DNA from: Zhengitettix transpicula
Taxonomy: Eukaryota > Arthropoda > Insecta > Orthoptera > Tetrigidae
Direction of reading: 5' to 3'
Assembly (NCBI GenBank): GCA_037074705.1
Contig: CM073590.1
Span: 5,578,001-5,642,000 of the forward strand
DNA length: 64,000 nt
Shown: in pieces, positions 1-11,070 of the stretch
Numbering within the stretch: the first letter of the stretch is position 1
Layout of the letters: the number at the start of each line of letters is the position of its first letter
Translations under genes and position numbers: made by a program
The notes under the pieces: model-generated
Database searches by the model: none
Seen by the model: the letters and a program-made list of their open reading frames with translations, nothing else
Told to the model about the DNA's origin: nothing

Positions 1-1110
1 ATTAGTACTTGGTCTACGTCAACAATATTAATAAATACTAAACATCAATGAATATATTATTAAATTTATTTTACTACTTTTCCAGTGTTTAGTATGAAAA
101 ATGTTGTAAGAATGAGAGCGAAGAATGATTGAGTACAAACGGGCGATAGAATAATGTGGAAGAAGAGCGAGGAAATGGATAACGGAGATGTCAGGTACTG
201 AAGTGTAGTGTAAATTTATATTCCTCACACGCATAAAGCGTCAGTCGTTGGCAGCCGCTTTCAAGTAAAATAGTGTAGTAATAGTCCGTCGAAGTGGCGG
301 AACGACATCAAATTTTATCCGAAGATTGGTTATAACTTAGTGAATACTACTAACAAATTCAAACAGTCTTTCGGGGACGTTGCGCATCTCACGTCTATTT
401 AGGTGGCGTGTCACGAGCACGCCCCTCAAGGCAAAACAATTAGCAAGGAGTACTATCACAAAAAATGAAACTAACATAAAAACCACCTTTGGTTCAGAAT
501 GTTTGAGTATGTAGGAAAGAAAATATATCTTCCCACTAAACAGTCGCTAACAATACAAATTGAAAAACATAGATGTGATAAAATTCGCTTCAAGTATTTT
601 AAAATATTAGTAACTCAAAGTTGGTTAATATCTTGAAATAATTTCATTACTTCTAAAAGTACAGCAGTTTCTTTAAATTTAATATTGTAATGAAATTTAT
701 TCAGCATACTACGAGGAAAAGCCACGAAAGACAAAACACTAACTGTATAGGAAGCGTTGCTATCTTGTGATTTGTAATCTAATACTTCATAGATGAACAG
801 TATTTTTATAACTCAAGCAATTTAATTTATGATTTATGGTAAAATATATATTTACGTATAGTACCAAAAGTACTAATTAGTGTAAATTGACTTAATCATT
901 CATATAACACATTTTAAAACAGATTATGAAGAAAGCCCCACCTGTCTCATTGAGTTATAACAGAAGACTATTGTGTTTTTACATAAACAAATAGATTCTC
1001 AAAATATTTCTCTTTAATAATAATATAATTATAAATATATATTTGAATATTCAGAAAACTAATAAATAAATTAACGTCAGCCAATTTTAAGTCAGAAAGA
1101 AAGGATTTAT
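1..1110. other. No gene recognised
   Basis: AT-rich sequence with only short ORFs that lack recognisable motifs. A somewhat less AT-rich patch lies around 230-430. I see no splice-like exon, RNA gene or known repeat here. Confidence 0.55.
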
Positions 1111-1272
1111 TAATGTAAAATTAAACAACGTTTTGACGCTTATTTGGTGACCTCAAGTTTTAAAAAAGATCGATACACAGGTAAATCTCTACTGACTGCC
1201 GTGGCCGAAAAAATTTAACCTGATGAGGTCGCCAAATAAGCGACGAAACGTTGTTTAATTTCACCTTAATAA
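1111..1272. repeat. Head-to-head inverted pair of PLE-type terminal motifs
   Basis: The left arm (about 1111-1157) is the reverse complement, with several mismatches, of the right arm (about 1216-1272). Both contain the sequence TTAAACAACGTTTYG read on one strand and CRAAACGTTGTTTAA on the other, with GCTTATTTGG next to it. The same arm sequence recurs at 53505-53560 (minus) and 54020-54075 (plus), where Penelope-like endonuclease remnants lie beside it, so I assign this pair to a PLE terminal repeat (pLTR). The unit is only about 160 bp and has no coding sequence. The class assignment is by similarity to those copies. Confidence 0.6.
1220..1255 (+). ncRNA. Hammerhead-ribozyme-like motif (PLE type)
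   Basis: CTGATGA at 1220-1226 is followed by one unpaired G, a 5-bp hairpin stem (GTCGC 1228-1232 with GCGAC 1240-1244, 7-nt loop) and GAAA at 1245-1248, then CGTTGTT. This is the hammerhead order: conserved CUGANGA, helix II, GAAA. With a 1-bp helix III (C-GUU-G), the following UU satisfies the UH cleavage rule. PLEs are known to carry hammerheads with a minimal helix III. Against activity, the unpaired G1227 is not canonical and no convincing adjacent helix I can be drawn. It may be a decayed or dimer-dependent ribozyme. Confidence 0.5.
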
Positions 1273-2840
1273 AAAAAATTTTTTGACCTAATATTCGACA
1301 ATATTAATTTATTTATTATTAACCTTTAATATTTCCCGTTAATGTTGCAACACACTTAATGGTCAAAGTCAAGATTTAGTGAACCGAAATTATTTCCGAA
1401 GCCACAATTGTTGACGTGACGTAGGATGCCAACCCGCAAGATTGTTCTTGATCCAACAGCTACGTCGCCCAGTGGTCGGAAACAACTAAAACACGCGCAT
1501 AGAATAAATTTTTTAAAAAAGAAGTGTATTATTTATTAATTATTAATTGTTGAAATAAGAGGATCAGAAAAATTAAAAATTATGTGGTCTTTATTTTCGT
1601 ATAATATACCTTCAAAGTTGTCATTTGTCCGTAAAATGTGCCTCATTGACAAGCCGAGAAAACGCATTTCTCTTCAAACGGTTATAACATATATTTCATA
1701 AGTTTTTCACTTTTTTTAATTTTCGTATAATTATTGAGATATTTACTAACACATTACACACAACAAAATACATATATCTTGGATTTTTTAATAAAGATTA
1801 AGGAAATGAATTAAATAATGATTATATTTCAATCTTAGTGTAACTACTAACTTAAACGATGAATTTTTTTAAAAAAAAATACCAAAAAACACCTTTTTGG
1901 AATTTACATATTTTGTTAAGCAAACATTCGAGAATATATTTTTGCAAGAATAGGTCACCCCCAACCACCCCTCGCGAAATGACAGTGGTTTAAAATTATC
2001 TAGTTTAAACCTATTCATCTTATGATTTTTTATTAAGTATTAACAAATCGCATCACTAATATCATTTCTTAAAGCATTCTTGTGATTATCACAGGTATCA
2101 AGAAACGTAATAATAGTCTCTACATCGACAATTAACTTCTTATAATACTCATTAATCATCTGCCATTATTGATCTACATTGAGGCGCGCAGTTGACTTGC
2201 ATTGTTTACTTCTAACCTCTACGCGGATTTGGATATTCCGATGGAATACTACAAGGAAATTTCAGCAAAAATTTATAAATTAGAATAACAAATATGTAGA
2301 AATTATCCATCTATTCAGTGTTATTTTATCACTGATTATTTTTCGCAAAATATTTATGCATATAAGTTTGGAGAATGTGCCTTGGAAACATTCCAATTAT
2401 TCAATGAAAAATATTCGTTTTGGTCACTCACACCCCATTGTTCATAAAATTTTATTTCACGGCTAAGAAAATGATTGCCAATGGTAACTTTATAGGAAGA
2501 ACACAGAACTAAATAATTCATGTATTATCCAAATCAGCGTGCAAGACAAACTTCCAGAATAGAAAATTTAACTGATTATCTTCACCGATTTTTATTCACG
2601 TATTAGCCCTATATTAAATGAAAAAATATAAAAAAATTGAGTAGTGTATTAATTTTTTGCTATAAGAATCATTTTATTTCTCTTATATATCATTCTTGAA
2701 CATAAAGAATAAAAAAACGTAGCATTAAGATTTATATTTAAGTAACAATAGAACGCAAAAGGTCATCCGCGCGTTTGAGCCACTTTCCGACCGCTGTGCG
2801 TCGTACGAAACACACAAATATAAGTAACATTTTCAAGGGT
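1273..2840. other. No gene recognised
   Basis: AT-rich, with poly-T and poly-A runs and no ORF above background. A GC-richer patch at 1390-1500 has no motif I can name. Confidence 0.5.
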
Positions 2841-2851
2841 CAGTCACTTAC

Positions 2852-2966
2852 GCAGATCTTTGATGTTTGGCGATATCCTGCTCCTGCTGTATTGTCCCGC
2901 CCACATAGGATCTGGTAATGCTGTGAACATCCCGGATATCGGTGTTGGACAAACGTAGCAGCCAAT
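2852..2966 (-). CDS. Candidate internal exon of an unidentified host gene
   Basis: On the minus strand an open frame ends at 2852 in a consensus splice donor (exon ...ATCTGC, intron GTAAGTGACTG at 2851-2841). Reading upstream, a possible acceptor GTAG ends at 2967, preceded by a branch-like TACTGAAC and a pyrimidine-rich patch. The 115-bp exon would encode about 37 codons with no stop: WLLRLSNTDIRDVHSITRSY followed by VGGTIQQEQDIAKHQRS. The composition is soluble, charged and protein-like, and it is GC-richer than its flanks. The acceptor is weak, because the pyrimidine tract is not adjacent to the AG, and the frame stays open a little further upstream. I do not recognise the protein. It could also be a relic of an unrecognised mobile element. 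No companion exon was found with certainty. Confidence 0.42.
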
Positions 2967-3259
2967 CTACCACATTGTTCAGTAAAGTAAAGAATACGTG
3001 AATTTTTAATTAATGTAAGTAGATTGCTTCATTTCCACTATTTAGTGCCAGGTCTCGTTTTTAATTGTACGATTTATTTCATAAATCTTGAAGTTATGTT
3101 TACGGTTGGCCCACAATAAACCCTGAGAAACTCTCATGTTTTATGCTAAGCCTTAAAATTTATATTGGTCGCATCAATCAGCTGATCATTTCAAGCACAG
3201 GTATTGGTTTTTGGTGGTTTTGTTTCAAATTACATAATAAAGCTAATTGTGTATTAATT

Positions 3260-3530
3260 CTCTCCCGCTATCGGAAGGGCGTGGGACACGTACCAATGCC
3301 CGACCTACCCATGCAGATTTTTCTAGGGTTTTCCCTGCATTTCTTTAGGCGAATGCCGGGTAGGGTCCTTAAACCATAGCCCGGGAGCCCTAGTTAACCC
3401 TTGGCTACCTTCCTCTACACTTCCGCATTCCCCCTTTCAAATCCCTTCCTATGCTATTAAAGGGGAGTTGCCCAATGTGGATCACCCTCATGTAGCCTGT
3501 TGCCCTAAAAAAATAATAATAAAAAAATAT
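3260..3530 (+). repeat. Dispersed GC-rich repeat, copy 1 (SINE/LINE-3'-like)
   Basis: Shares long stretches with 38474-38691, 42960-43386 and the reverse complement of 47371-47850. Shared landmarks are ATCGGAAGGGCGTGGGAC, GCCGGGTAGGGTCCTTAAAC, CCTTCCTATGCTATTAAAGG and GTTGCC. All plus copies end in an A-rich tail (here A runs near 3507-3530), as expected of a SINE or the 3' end of a non-LTR element. No reverse transcriptase or clear tRNA head is visible in this copy, so the class stays open. It is truncated at its 5' side relative to the copies at 43 and 47 kb. Confidence 0.65.
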
Positions 3531-3582
3531 GTTCAGCTAAACCCATGCCATAATCAAATAATCTTATAAATAAAAAAGAGTG

Positions 3583-3680
3583 TATGTATGTTTGTTTGTA
3601 TGTTTGTATGTTTGTATGTTTGTATGTTTGTATGTTTGTATGTTTGTATGTTTGTTTGTTTGTATATTTGTATGTTCGTT
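3583..3680 (+). repeat. TGTATGTT microsatellite near a Helitron-like 5' end
   Basis: About 90 bp of TGTATGTT/TGTTTGTA repeats. The same kind of repeat occupies the same place in the next element (5608-5685), so it is part of the mobile element. Short ORFs through it are artefacts of the repeat. Confidence 0.85.
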
Positions 3681-3682
3681 AT

Positions 3683-4720
3683 ACAAATCTACACCGGTAG
3701 AGTAAATTTCACCAAATTTCGTACACGTGTTCTTTACGACCAGGAAACAAACACTGTCGGGGTGAGACATGTCTACCACCCCCAGAAGCGGGGGTGCACG
3801 GGGGTTGAAATATTTAAACAAGCTAAAACAGCCGATATTTTAGTCGGATAATAATTTTTAGGGGTCCAAGATATTTATGATGTTTCTACCGATGTTTTCT
3901 GAATATAATTTTCATCCCCCTACACCCTGGGAAAAGGGCACCCTTAGGGTTTGGGGTGGAGAATACAAATCTATACCGGTGGATCAAATTTCACCAAATC
4001 TCGTACACGTGTTTTTTGCGACCAGGAAAAAACACTGTCGGGGTGAGACGCGCCTACCACCCCCTGAAGCGGGGGTGGACGTGGGTGGAAATATTTGAAC
4101 ATGCTAAAACAGTCGATATTTCAGTCGGAGAAATATTTTTAGGGGTCAAAGATATTTATAGTCTTTTCACTGATGATATCTGAATATAATTTTCAACCTG
4201 TACACCCTGGGGAAAGAGCACCCCTAGCGTTTGGGGTGGAGAGTACAAATCTACACCGCTGGAGCAAATTTCACGAAATTTCGTACACAGGTTCTTTGCG
4301 ACCAGGAAAACAACACTGTCCGGGTGAGACGCGTCTACCAACCCCAGAAGCGGGGGTGGACGGGGGTTGAAATACTTAAACATGCTAAAACAGCAGGTAT
4401 TCGATTTGGATAAATATTTTTGGGGTCAAAGATATTTATAGTCTTTCCACTGATGATATCTGAATATAATTTTCAACCTCTACACCCTGGGGAAAGAGCA
4501 CCCCTTGCGTTTGGGGTGGAGAATACAAATCTACACCGCTGGAGCAAATTTCACCAAATTTCGTACACGGGTTCTTTGCGACCAGGAAACAAACACTGTC
4601 GGGGTGAGACGCGTCTACCAACCCCAGAAGCGAGGGTGGACGGGGGTTGAAATACTTAAACATGCTAAAACAGCAGGTATTCGATTTGGATAAATATTTT
4701 CGGGGTCAAAGATATTGATT
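3683..4720 (+). repeat. Tandem array of four units, period about 280 bp
   Basis: The landmark ACAAATCTACACCGC (or a close variant) falls at 3683, 3965, 4245 and 4525, giving spacings of 282, 280 and 280. Each unit also carries TTTCACCAAATTTCGTACAC, CTGTCGGGGTGAGACGCG, a GAAGCGGGGGTGGACGGGGG block and a GATATCTGAATATAATTTTC block. Frames open through the units on both strands, but they repeat with the unit and show no protein motif, so I treat them as noncoding. Confidence 0.9.
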
Positions 4721-5225
4721 GTGTTTCTACCGATGTTATCTGAATATAATATTCATCTCTTACGCCCTGGGAAAAGGGCACCCTTAGGGTTTGGGGTGGA
4801 GTTGCTTTACAGGAAAATAACGCGAATACAACCGAGTTTGGAGTCAAATCGAAGGTTATGGATGTCAGTGAGTTTACTTCGGATAAATATTTTTAATTGC
4901 CCATTTAACCCGAAAGGGTGGGGGTTGGAAGGGAAGATAAATAGTCAGTTCTTGCGCGTTCTTGGAGGAGAATAACGTGAATACTATTTCAACGGATGTT
5001 GTTGAAAATATAAATCCCTTTAGACTTTAGTGGAGAGCTTGCTTAGGGCTGGGGGGTGAGAATTGTCTATTATTCTAAAACTGCCAAAATGTTATGTGTT
5101 TATGGGTAAACTAGATTGATAGTGTTTCTACCGATGTGATATGAGTAAAAATTCAACCCTTTCCACCACGGGAAAGTAGCATATTTAGGGGTGGTGTTGT
5201 TCATACTATTTTATCCTATGTTCTT

Positions 5226-5591
5226 TCCATTAATAACGACGTTTAATCAAAAATAAAAGTGTTTCAGAACCATTGCTTTTTATACTCTTTTAAAAAGTTT
5301 TTATATTATAAATTGTTATAAACATAATTTTACATTTATTCCGTAATTGAAGTTGTATTATTGAGAAGAAATAAAGCAACAAATAATCACGGACAAATAC
5401 ATGTAACAAAAACTCTACATGCTAACGTAGTTTATAATTTAGTTTACTACAACTTCAATGAAAATATTATCCACGTAATCTACATTATTAGAACAATTGT
5501 TCTCAAAATCCTAAACCATATAAATCAATCCATTAATAATCCCTTTTCAACCAGAACGAAAGGGCTTAATATAAATAATTATTACACTTAA
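5226..5591. other. AT-rich spacer between the two Helitron-like elements
   Basis: About 365 bp without the GC-rich modules that lie on both sides. It contains a short ORF (5361-5591) with no recognisable motif. It is probably host DNA, or a remnant of another insertion that replaced the 3' end of the first element. Confidence 0.5.
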
Positions 5592-5688
5592 TCTTATAAA
5601 TAAAAATGAGTGTATGTATGTATGTATGTATGTTTGTATATTTGTATGTTTGTATATTTGTATGTTTGTATATTTGTATGTTCGTTAT

Positions 5689-6440
5689 ACAAATCTACAC
5701 CGCTGGAGAAAATTTCACCAAATTTCGTACACGTGTTCTTTGCGACCAGGAAAACAACACTGTCGGGGTGAGACGCGTCTACCAACCCCAGAAGCGGGGG
5801 TGGACGGGGGTGGAAATATTTGAACATGCTAAAACAGTCGATATTTCAGTCGGATAAATATTTTTAGGGGTCAAAGATATTTATAGTCTTTCCACTGATG
5901 ATATCTGAATATAATTTTCAACCTCTACACCCTGGCGAAAGAGTACCCCTAGCGTTTGGGGTGGAGAATACAAATCTACACCGCTGGAGCAAATTTCACC
6001 AAATTTCGTACACGGGTTCTTTGCGACCAGCAAAACAACACTGTCGGGGTCAGACGCGTCTACCAACCTCAGAAGCGGGGGTGGACGGGGGTGGAAATAT
6101 TTAAACATGCTAAAACAGTCGATATTTCAGTCGGATAAATATTTTTAGGGGTCAAAGATATTTATAGTGTTTCCACTGATGATATCTGAATATAATTTTC
6201 AACCTCTACACCCTAGGGAAAGAGCACCCCTAGCGTTTGGGGTGGAGAATACAAATCTATACCGCTGGAGAAAATTTCACCAAATTTCGTACACGTGTTC
6301 TTTGCGACCAGGAAACAAACTCTGTCGTGGTGAGACGCGTCTACCACCCCCAGAAGCGGGGGTGGACGGGGGTTGATATATTTAAACTTGCTAAAACAGT
6401 CTATATTTCAGTCGGATAAATATTTTTTGGGGTCACAGAT
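5689..6440 (+). repeat. Second array of the 281-bp unit, about 2.7 copies
   Basis: The ACAAATCTACACC landmark lies at 5689, 5970 and 6251, a period of 281. The units are close relatives of those at 3683-4720. The last unit breaks off near 6440 and passes into partial blocks repeating GTGAGACGCGTCTACCACCC. The fact that both elements carry the array directly after the 5' microsatellite suggests the expansion predates their separation or was copied between them. Confidence 0.88.
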
Positions 6441-6800
6441 ATTAATAGTGTTTCTACCGACTGTTAGGGTGAGACGCGTCTACCACCCCCAGAAGCGGGT
6501 CGGGATTATCAGTAGAGCACTTTTAGGTGTTGGGTGGGGGAACGCTGCAATAAAATAACGCGAATACAACCGAGATTGGAGTCAAATCCAATGTTATGGA
6601 TGTCATCCAGTTCAATTATAGCATCAAATTTGCCATTTATCCCCAAGGGGCGGGCATGGATGGGATGGAAAATTTCTAACATGTTAAATCATCGATATTA
6701 GCGTGGAATAAATAAATTCCGGGACCATTGACGTTGATAGTATTTCTACCTATGTTGTTTGTAGGCATGATAGGGGTTGGGCTGGAGGGAATTTCCTTGA

Positions 6801-9173
6801 AAATAACGGGAAAACAACCGAGATTCGAGTCAAATCGAAGGTAATGGATGTTGCTGAATTTATTTATGACAATCTGGACAACGCGCGGGTATCGGCTGGG
6901 TTGGGTTGAGTTGACCGGCTGTTTTTTGCGTCAATTAAATATATTTAGGGATGAATTACATTAATAAAATTTCCCTACATGATCTCTGTGTATAATTTCA
7001 ACCCCTTTCGGACTCATAATGGTGCACCCTTAAGGGTGGGCGTGAAGTAGCATTACATAAAAAGAAACCAGAAACTATCGGGATTGTCACTGAGTTTAAT
7101 ATATTTCCTTGAAAATAACGGGAAAACAACCGAGATTCGAGTCAAATCGAAGGTAATGGATGTTGCTGAATTTATTTATGACAATCTGGAAAACGCGCGG
7201 GTATCGGCTGGGTTGGGATGAGTTGACCGGTTGTTTTTTCGTCAATTAAATATATTTAGGGATGAATTATATTAATAAAATTTCCCTACATGTTCTCTGT
7301 GTATAATTTCAACCCCTTTCGGACTCGGAAGGGTGCACCATGATTGGGGTGGGTGAAAATAACGGGAAAACAACCGAGATTCGAGTCAAATCGAAGGTAA
7401 TGGATGTCCCTGAATTTATTTATGACAATCTGGACAACGCGCGGGTATCGGCTGGGTTGGGATGAGTTGACCGGCTGTTTTTTGCGTCAATTAAATATAT
7501 TTAGGGATGAATTAGATTAATAAAATTTCCCTACATGTTCTTCGTGAATAATTTCAACCCCTTTCGGACTCATAAGGGTGCACCCTTAAGGGTGGGCGTG
7601 AAGTAGCATTACATAAAAAGAAACCAGAAACTATCGAGATTGTCACTGAGTTTAATTAATTTCCTTGAAAATAACGAGAAAACAACCGAGATTCGAGTCA
7701 AATCGAAGGTAATGGATGTTGCTGAATTTATTTATGACAATCTGGACAACGCGCGGGTATCGGCTGGGTTGGGATGAGTTGACCGGCTGTTTTTTGCGTC
7801 AATTAAATATATTTACGATGATTTAGATTAATAAAATTTCCCTACATGTTCTCTGTGTATAATTTCAACCCCTTTCGGACTCATAATGGTGCACCCTTAA
7901 GGGTGGGCGTGAAGTAGCATTACATAAAAAGAAACCAGAAACTATCGGGATTGTCACTGAGTTTAATTAATTTCCTTGAAAATAACGGGAAAACAACCGA
8001 GATTCGAGTCAAATCGAAGGTAATGGATGTTGCTGAATTTATTTATGACAGTCTGGAAAACGCGCGGGTATCGGCTGGGTTGGGATGAGTTGACCGGTTG
8101 TTTTTTCGTCAATTAAATATAATCGGGATGAATTATATTAATAAAATTTCCCTACATGTTCTCTGTGTATAATTTCAACCCCTTTCGCACTCGGAAGGGT
8201 GCACCATGATAGGGGTGGGGCTGGAGGGAATTTCCTTGAAAATAACGGGAAAACAACCGAGATTCGAATCAAATCGAAGGTAATGGATGTCCCTGAATTT
8301 ATTTATGACAATCTGGACAACGCGCGGGTATCGGCTGGGTTGGGATGAGTTGACCGGCTGTTTTTTGCGTCAACTAAATATATTTAGGGATGAATTAGAT
8401 TAATAAAATTTCCCTACATGTTCTTTGTGAATAATTTCTACCCCTTTCGGACTCATAAGGGTGAACCTTAAGGGTGGGCGTGAAGTAGCATTACATAAAA
8501 AGAAACCAGAAACTATCGGGATTGTCACTGAGTTTAATTAATTTCCTTGAAAATAACGGGAAAACAACCGAGATTCGAGTCAAATCGAAGGTAATGGATG
8601 TTGCTGAATTTATTTATGACAATCTGGACAACGCGCGAGTATCGGCTGGGTTGGGATGAGTTGACCGGCTGTTTTTTGCGTCAATTAAATATATTTAGGG
8701 ATGAATTAGATTAATAAAATTTCCCTACATGTTCTCTGTGTATAATTTCAACCCCTATCGGACTCATAATGGTGCACCCTTAAGGGTGGGCGTGAAGTAG
8801 CATTACATAAAAAGAAACCAGAAACTATCGGGATTGTCACTGAGTTTAATTAATTTCCTTGAAAATAACGGGAAAACAACCGAGATTCGAGTCAAATCGA
8901 AGGTAATGGATGTTGCTGAATTTATTTATGACAATCTGGACAACGCGCGGGTATCGGCTGGGTTGGGATGAGTTGACCGGCTGTTTTTTGCGTCAATTAA
9001 ATATATTTCGGGATGAATTAGATTAATAAAATTTCCCTACATGTTCTCTGTGTATAATTTCAACCCCTTTCGGACTCGGAAGGGTGCACCCTTAAGGGTT
9101 GGCGTGGAAGTAGCATTAGATAAAAATAAACCAGAAACTATCAGGATTGTCACTGTGTTTAATTATGACATTA
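6801..9173 (+). repeat. Tandem array of eight modules with higher-order periodicity
   Basis: The landmark AAATAACGGGAAAACAACCG occurs at 6801, 7113, 7357, 7668 (one base changed), 7980, 8240, 8551 and 8863. Spacings are 312, 244, 311, 312, 260, 311 and 312. The sum of three consecutive units is 867 or 883, so a long-short-long block of about 0.87-0.88 kb was itself copied. Each unit holds GATTCGAGTCAAATCGAAGG, AACGCGCGGGTATCGGCTGG and CTACATGTTCTCTGTGTATA. Short units lack the segment with AAGAAACCAGAAACTATCGG. No ORF of note. Confidence 0.92.
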
Positions 9174-9753
9174 AACTTGACCGTTTAAGTCCCCGAAGCG
9201 GGAGTGGTCGGGGGTAAAAAATTTCAAACATGTTAAATGGTCGATATTTGCGAAAATTATTTTCTGGGGTTAATTACTTTGAAAGTATTTATACCGATGT
9301 TGTTCGTGTATAATTTAACCCCTGTGAGGGGAGCAAGCTTAGGGGTGGCGTGGAGGTACGTTAAATAAAATCCCGCAAAAACAACCAAGATTCGAATCAA
9401 TTCCGAGACTATGAATGTCGCTGAATCTAATTGTGACAACATGGGTAACGCGACGGGTTTGGGAGGTGTTGGCCGGGGAAATAAATTTTCAGACAATGTA
9501 ATCGGCCGATTTTTGCGTGGAATACATTCTTTTTCATTATCGCATATTTGTAGGGGTAGTCATCTTCTAACATGTAAAAACGGCCGATATATTTAGTCAA
9601 TGACTTCATCCCCCTTCAGCATGTGAGGTGAGCACATTTAGGGATAGGGTTCGAGGAGCTTTACATAAAAATTGCTCAAAAGTAACCAAAATTGGAGTCT
9701 TATCTATGGTTATAGATAATTGACATCTCGGGCAACGCCGGGCACCCAGCTAG

Positions 9754-10900
9754 TATTAAATAAAACGCTAACAATTTTTAAAGATTTAAAAGACTGTTAT
9801 TTACAAAATGATTTACACTATGATGAAAAATTAATTTCGCGACAAGACATTTTTTGAGGTTTCATTAGGTTTCTTATGAACCTAACATGCTTCCGTGGTT
9901 TTTTTTATTCAATTGAAAATGTCCTCCGAGAAAAATCGCAGAACGCGACAGCTCATGATTCCAGACACGATTCCAAATTACCGTTTTTCTTACAAATTGC
10001 ATTATTTTTGTAAATAACATTGGAATTGTCCCAGCATTTATGATGTATACCTTTAAAGTACGAATAAGGAATGTAATGAACATACGAATTAAGAAATTGT
10101 GCAAGAAGTGCATGGCTTTCCAGCCACCTTGTAATGGGAGGGACTATTTTATTTTATACCGTATCAAAGTTTACTTCAAAAAGGCTGTCCTGCGTGTGCT
10201 ATTGCCGAAGAGCGGTATATTTTTGTGACAAAAAGTCTACATCTTCGTCTTCGACACAAACGACCTGACCCGTGAACGGAAACAGTTGGGCTGATTCACC
10301 TTCAATGCCCAATGTTCACAAGTGATTTCGATTTTCTTCAAATAACATCGTATTTTGTTTCACATGACTTCGAGTGATTTTTGAATTTTTAATCAATTGA
10401 AAATGTCTGTTGAGACATTGTGCAGAAGAACACTACAGCTCATCTAGATATCATCCCAAAAATATTTCCACAATGGTAGTTCCACTGAAGGTAGTTCGTG
10501 AACTGTCGAGAGGTCTCAATCGTAATATAATTTGATCGAGACTCTCGCATAGGAGACTGATTTCAGCTCAACGGTAGGCAAATAAACCATGTATACTTTT
10601 TAAAGAAAGTGCATTTGCTTCGTATGCTGAGCTGACAAATTGGCTCCGATTTGGCAGTCCACTCAGTCCAAGGAATGAATGAATCCGTCTGTTTCTATAC
10701 AACAACCCTATATCTGGCATATTGTTACCAGTCCAGAAGCACACATATTTTATTAAGGTACTGTCATATGCCCCTTTGGTCACACTCTATACATGAATGT
10801 AACAGGAAAGCACTCGGGTTACTGCATTTGTCCCTGGTGGTACTCGGTACAATGGTACGGTATTTTCGTTTGGGCACACCTGAATTGAAAATCAGCAAAC
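9754..10900. other. No gene recognised; contains a diverged direct repeat
   Basis: No recognisable product. Two segments about 480 bp apart (from about 9914 and 10394) share CAATTGAAAATGTC, then a diverged stretch ending in ACAGCTCAT, then CC-AAA, which looks like an old tandem duplication. ORFs here (for example 9874-10113 minus) have no known motif. Confidence 0.45.
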
Positions 10901-11070
10901 GTCAGAGGAGCTATAGTTGTAGTGGGCGGACCGAAGCGGAGAGCTGCCATTCAGGCGTGACAGCGGAAACGCGGCGCCTGCCTGGCCTTTGTCCCCCGCC
11001 ATGTCGCGCGTTAAGTACTGCAATATGCATGCGTGGTCCTTACGCTGTGCGGCACGCACCTAAGAATATT
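10901..11070. other. GC/CpG-richer islet
   Basis: A local patch rich in CG dinucleotides (GGACCGAAGCGGAGAG, AACGCGGCGCCTGCC) stands out from the AT-rich surroundings. A frame at 10651-11082 (plus, 143 codons) runs through it without any motif I recognise. The patch could be a conserved noncoding element, a promoter-like islet, or part of an unknown repeat. Confidence 0.35.

Larger units (their letters stand above)
3562..5225 (+). mobile_element. Helitron-like non-autonomous element, 3'-truncated
   Basis: Starts with TCTTATAAATAAAAA directly after an A, the same 5' terminus as at 5592 and, in variant form, at 50663. Helitrons characteristically begin with TC and insert between A and T. The terminus is followed by a TGTATGTT microsatellite, then tandem 280-bp units, then a module with ACAACCGAGTTTGGAGTCAA that precedes the 3' end in other copies. 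The expected 3' end (CAGCTAG before T) is missing. The sequence runs out into unrelated AT-rich DNA near 5225. There is no Rep or helicase coding sequence. The class rests on termini only. Confidence 0.5.
5592..9753 (+). mobile_element. Expanded Helitron-like non-autonomous element
   Basis: The 5' end is TCTTATAAATAAAAATGAG after an A. The 3' end is CGGGCAACGCCGGG, then CACCCAGCTAG at 9753, followed by T. TC at the start, CTAG at the end, insertion between A and T and a GC-rich hairpin-like block just inside the 3' end are Helitron hallmarks, although the hairpin here is imperfect. Small relatives of about 430-570 bp lie at 21739-22164 and 50663-51234 and a minus-strand one at 59528-60720. 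All share the module with AACCGAGATTGGAGTCAAAT. This copy is about 4.16 kb because internal modules were amplified in tandem. No Rep/helicase frame is present, so it would depend on a partner. Other elements with similar ends cannot be fully excluded. Confidence 0.6.

Noticed and set aside
3564..5827. TGTATGTT and TATG runs as a CRISPR-like or structured array
   Set aside because: They are simple microsatellites with no spacers and they sit at the same place in each mobile element. The genome is eukaryotic in character.
3588..6558. Many overlapping short ORFs on both strands in the 280-bp arrays
   Set aside because: They recur with the repeat period, are open on both strands and have no protein motif. 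They reflect repeat composition.
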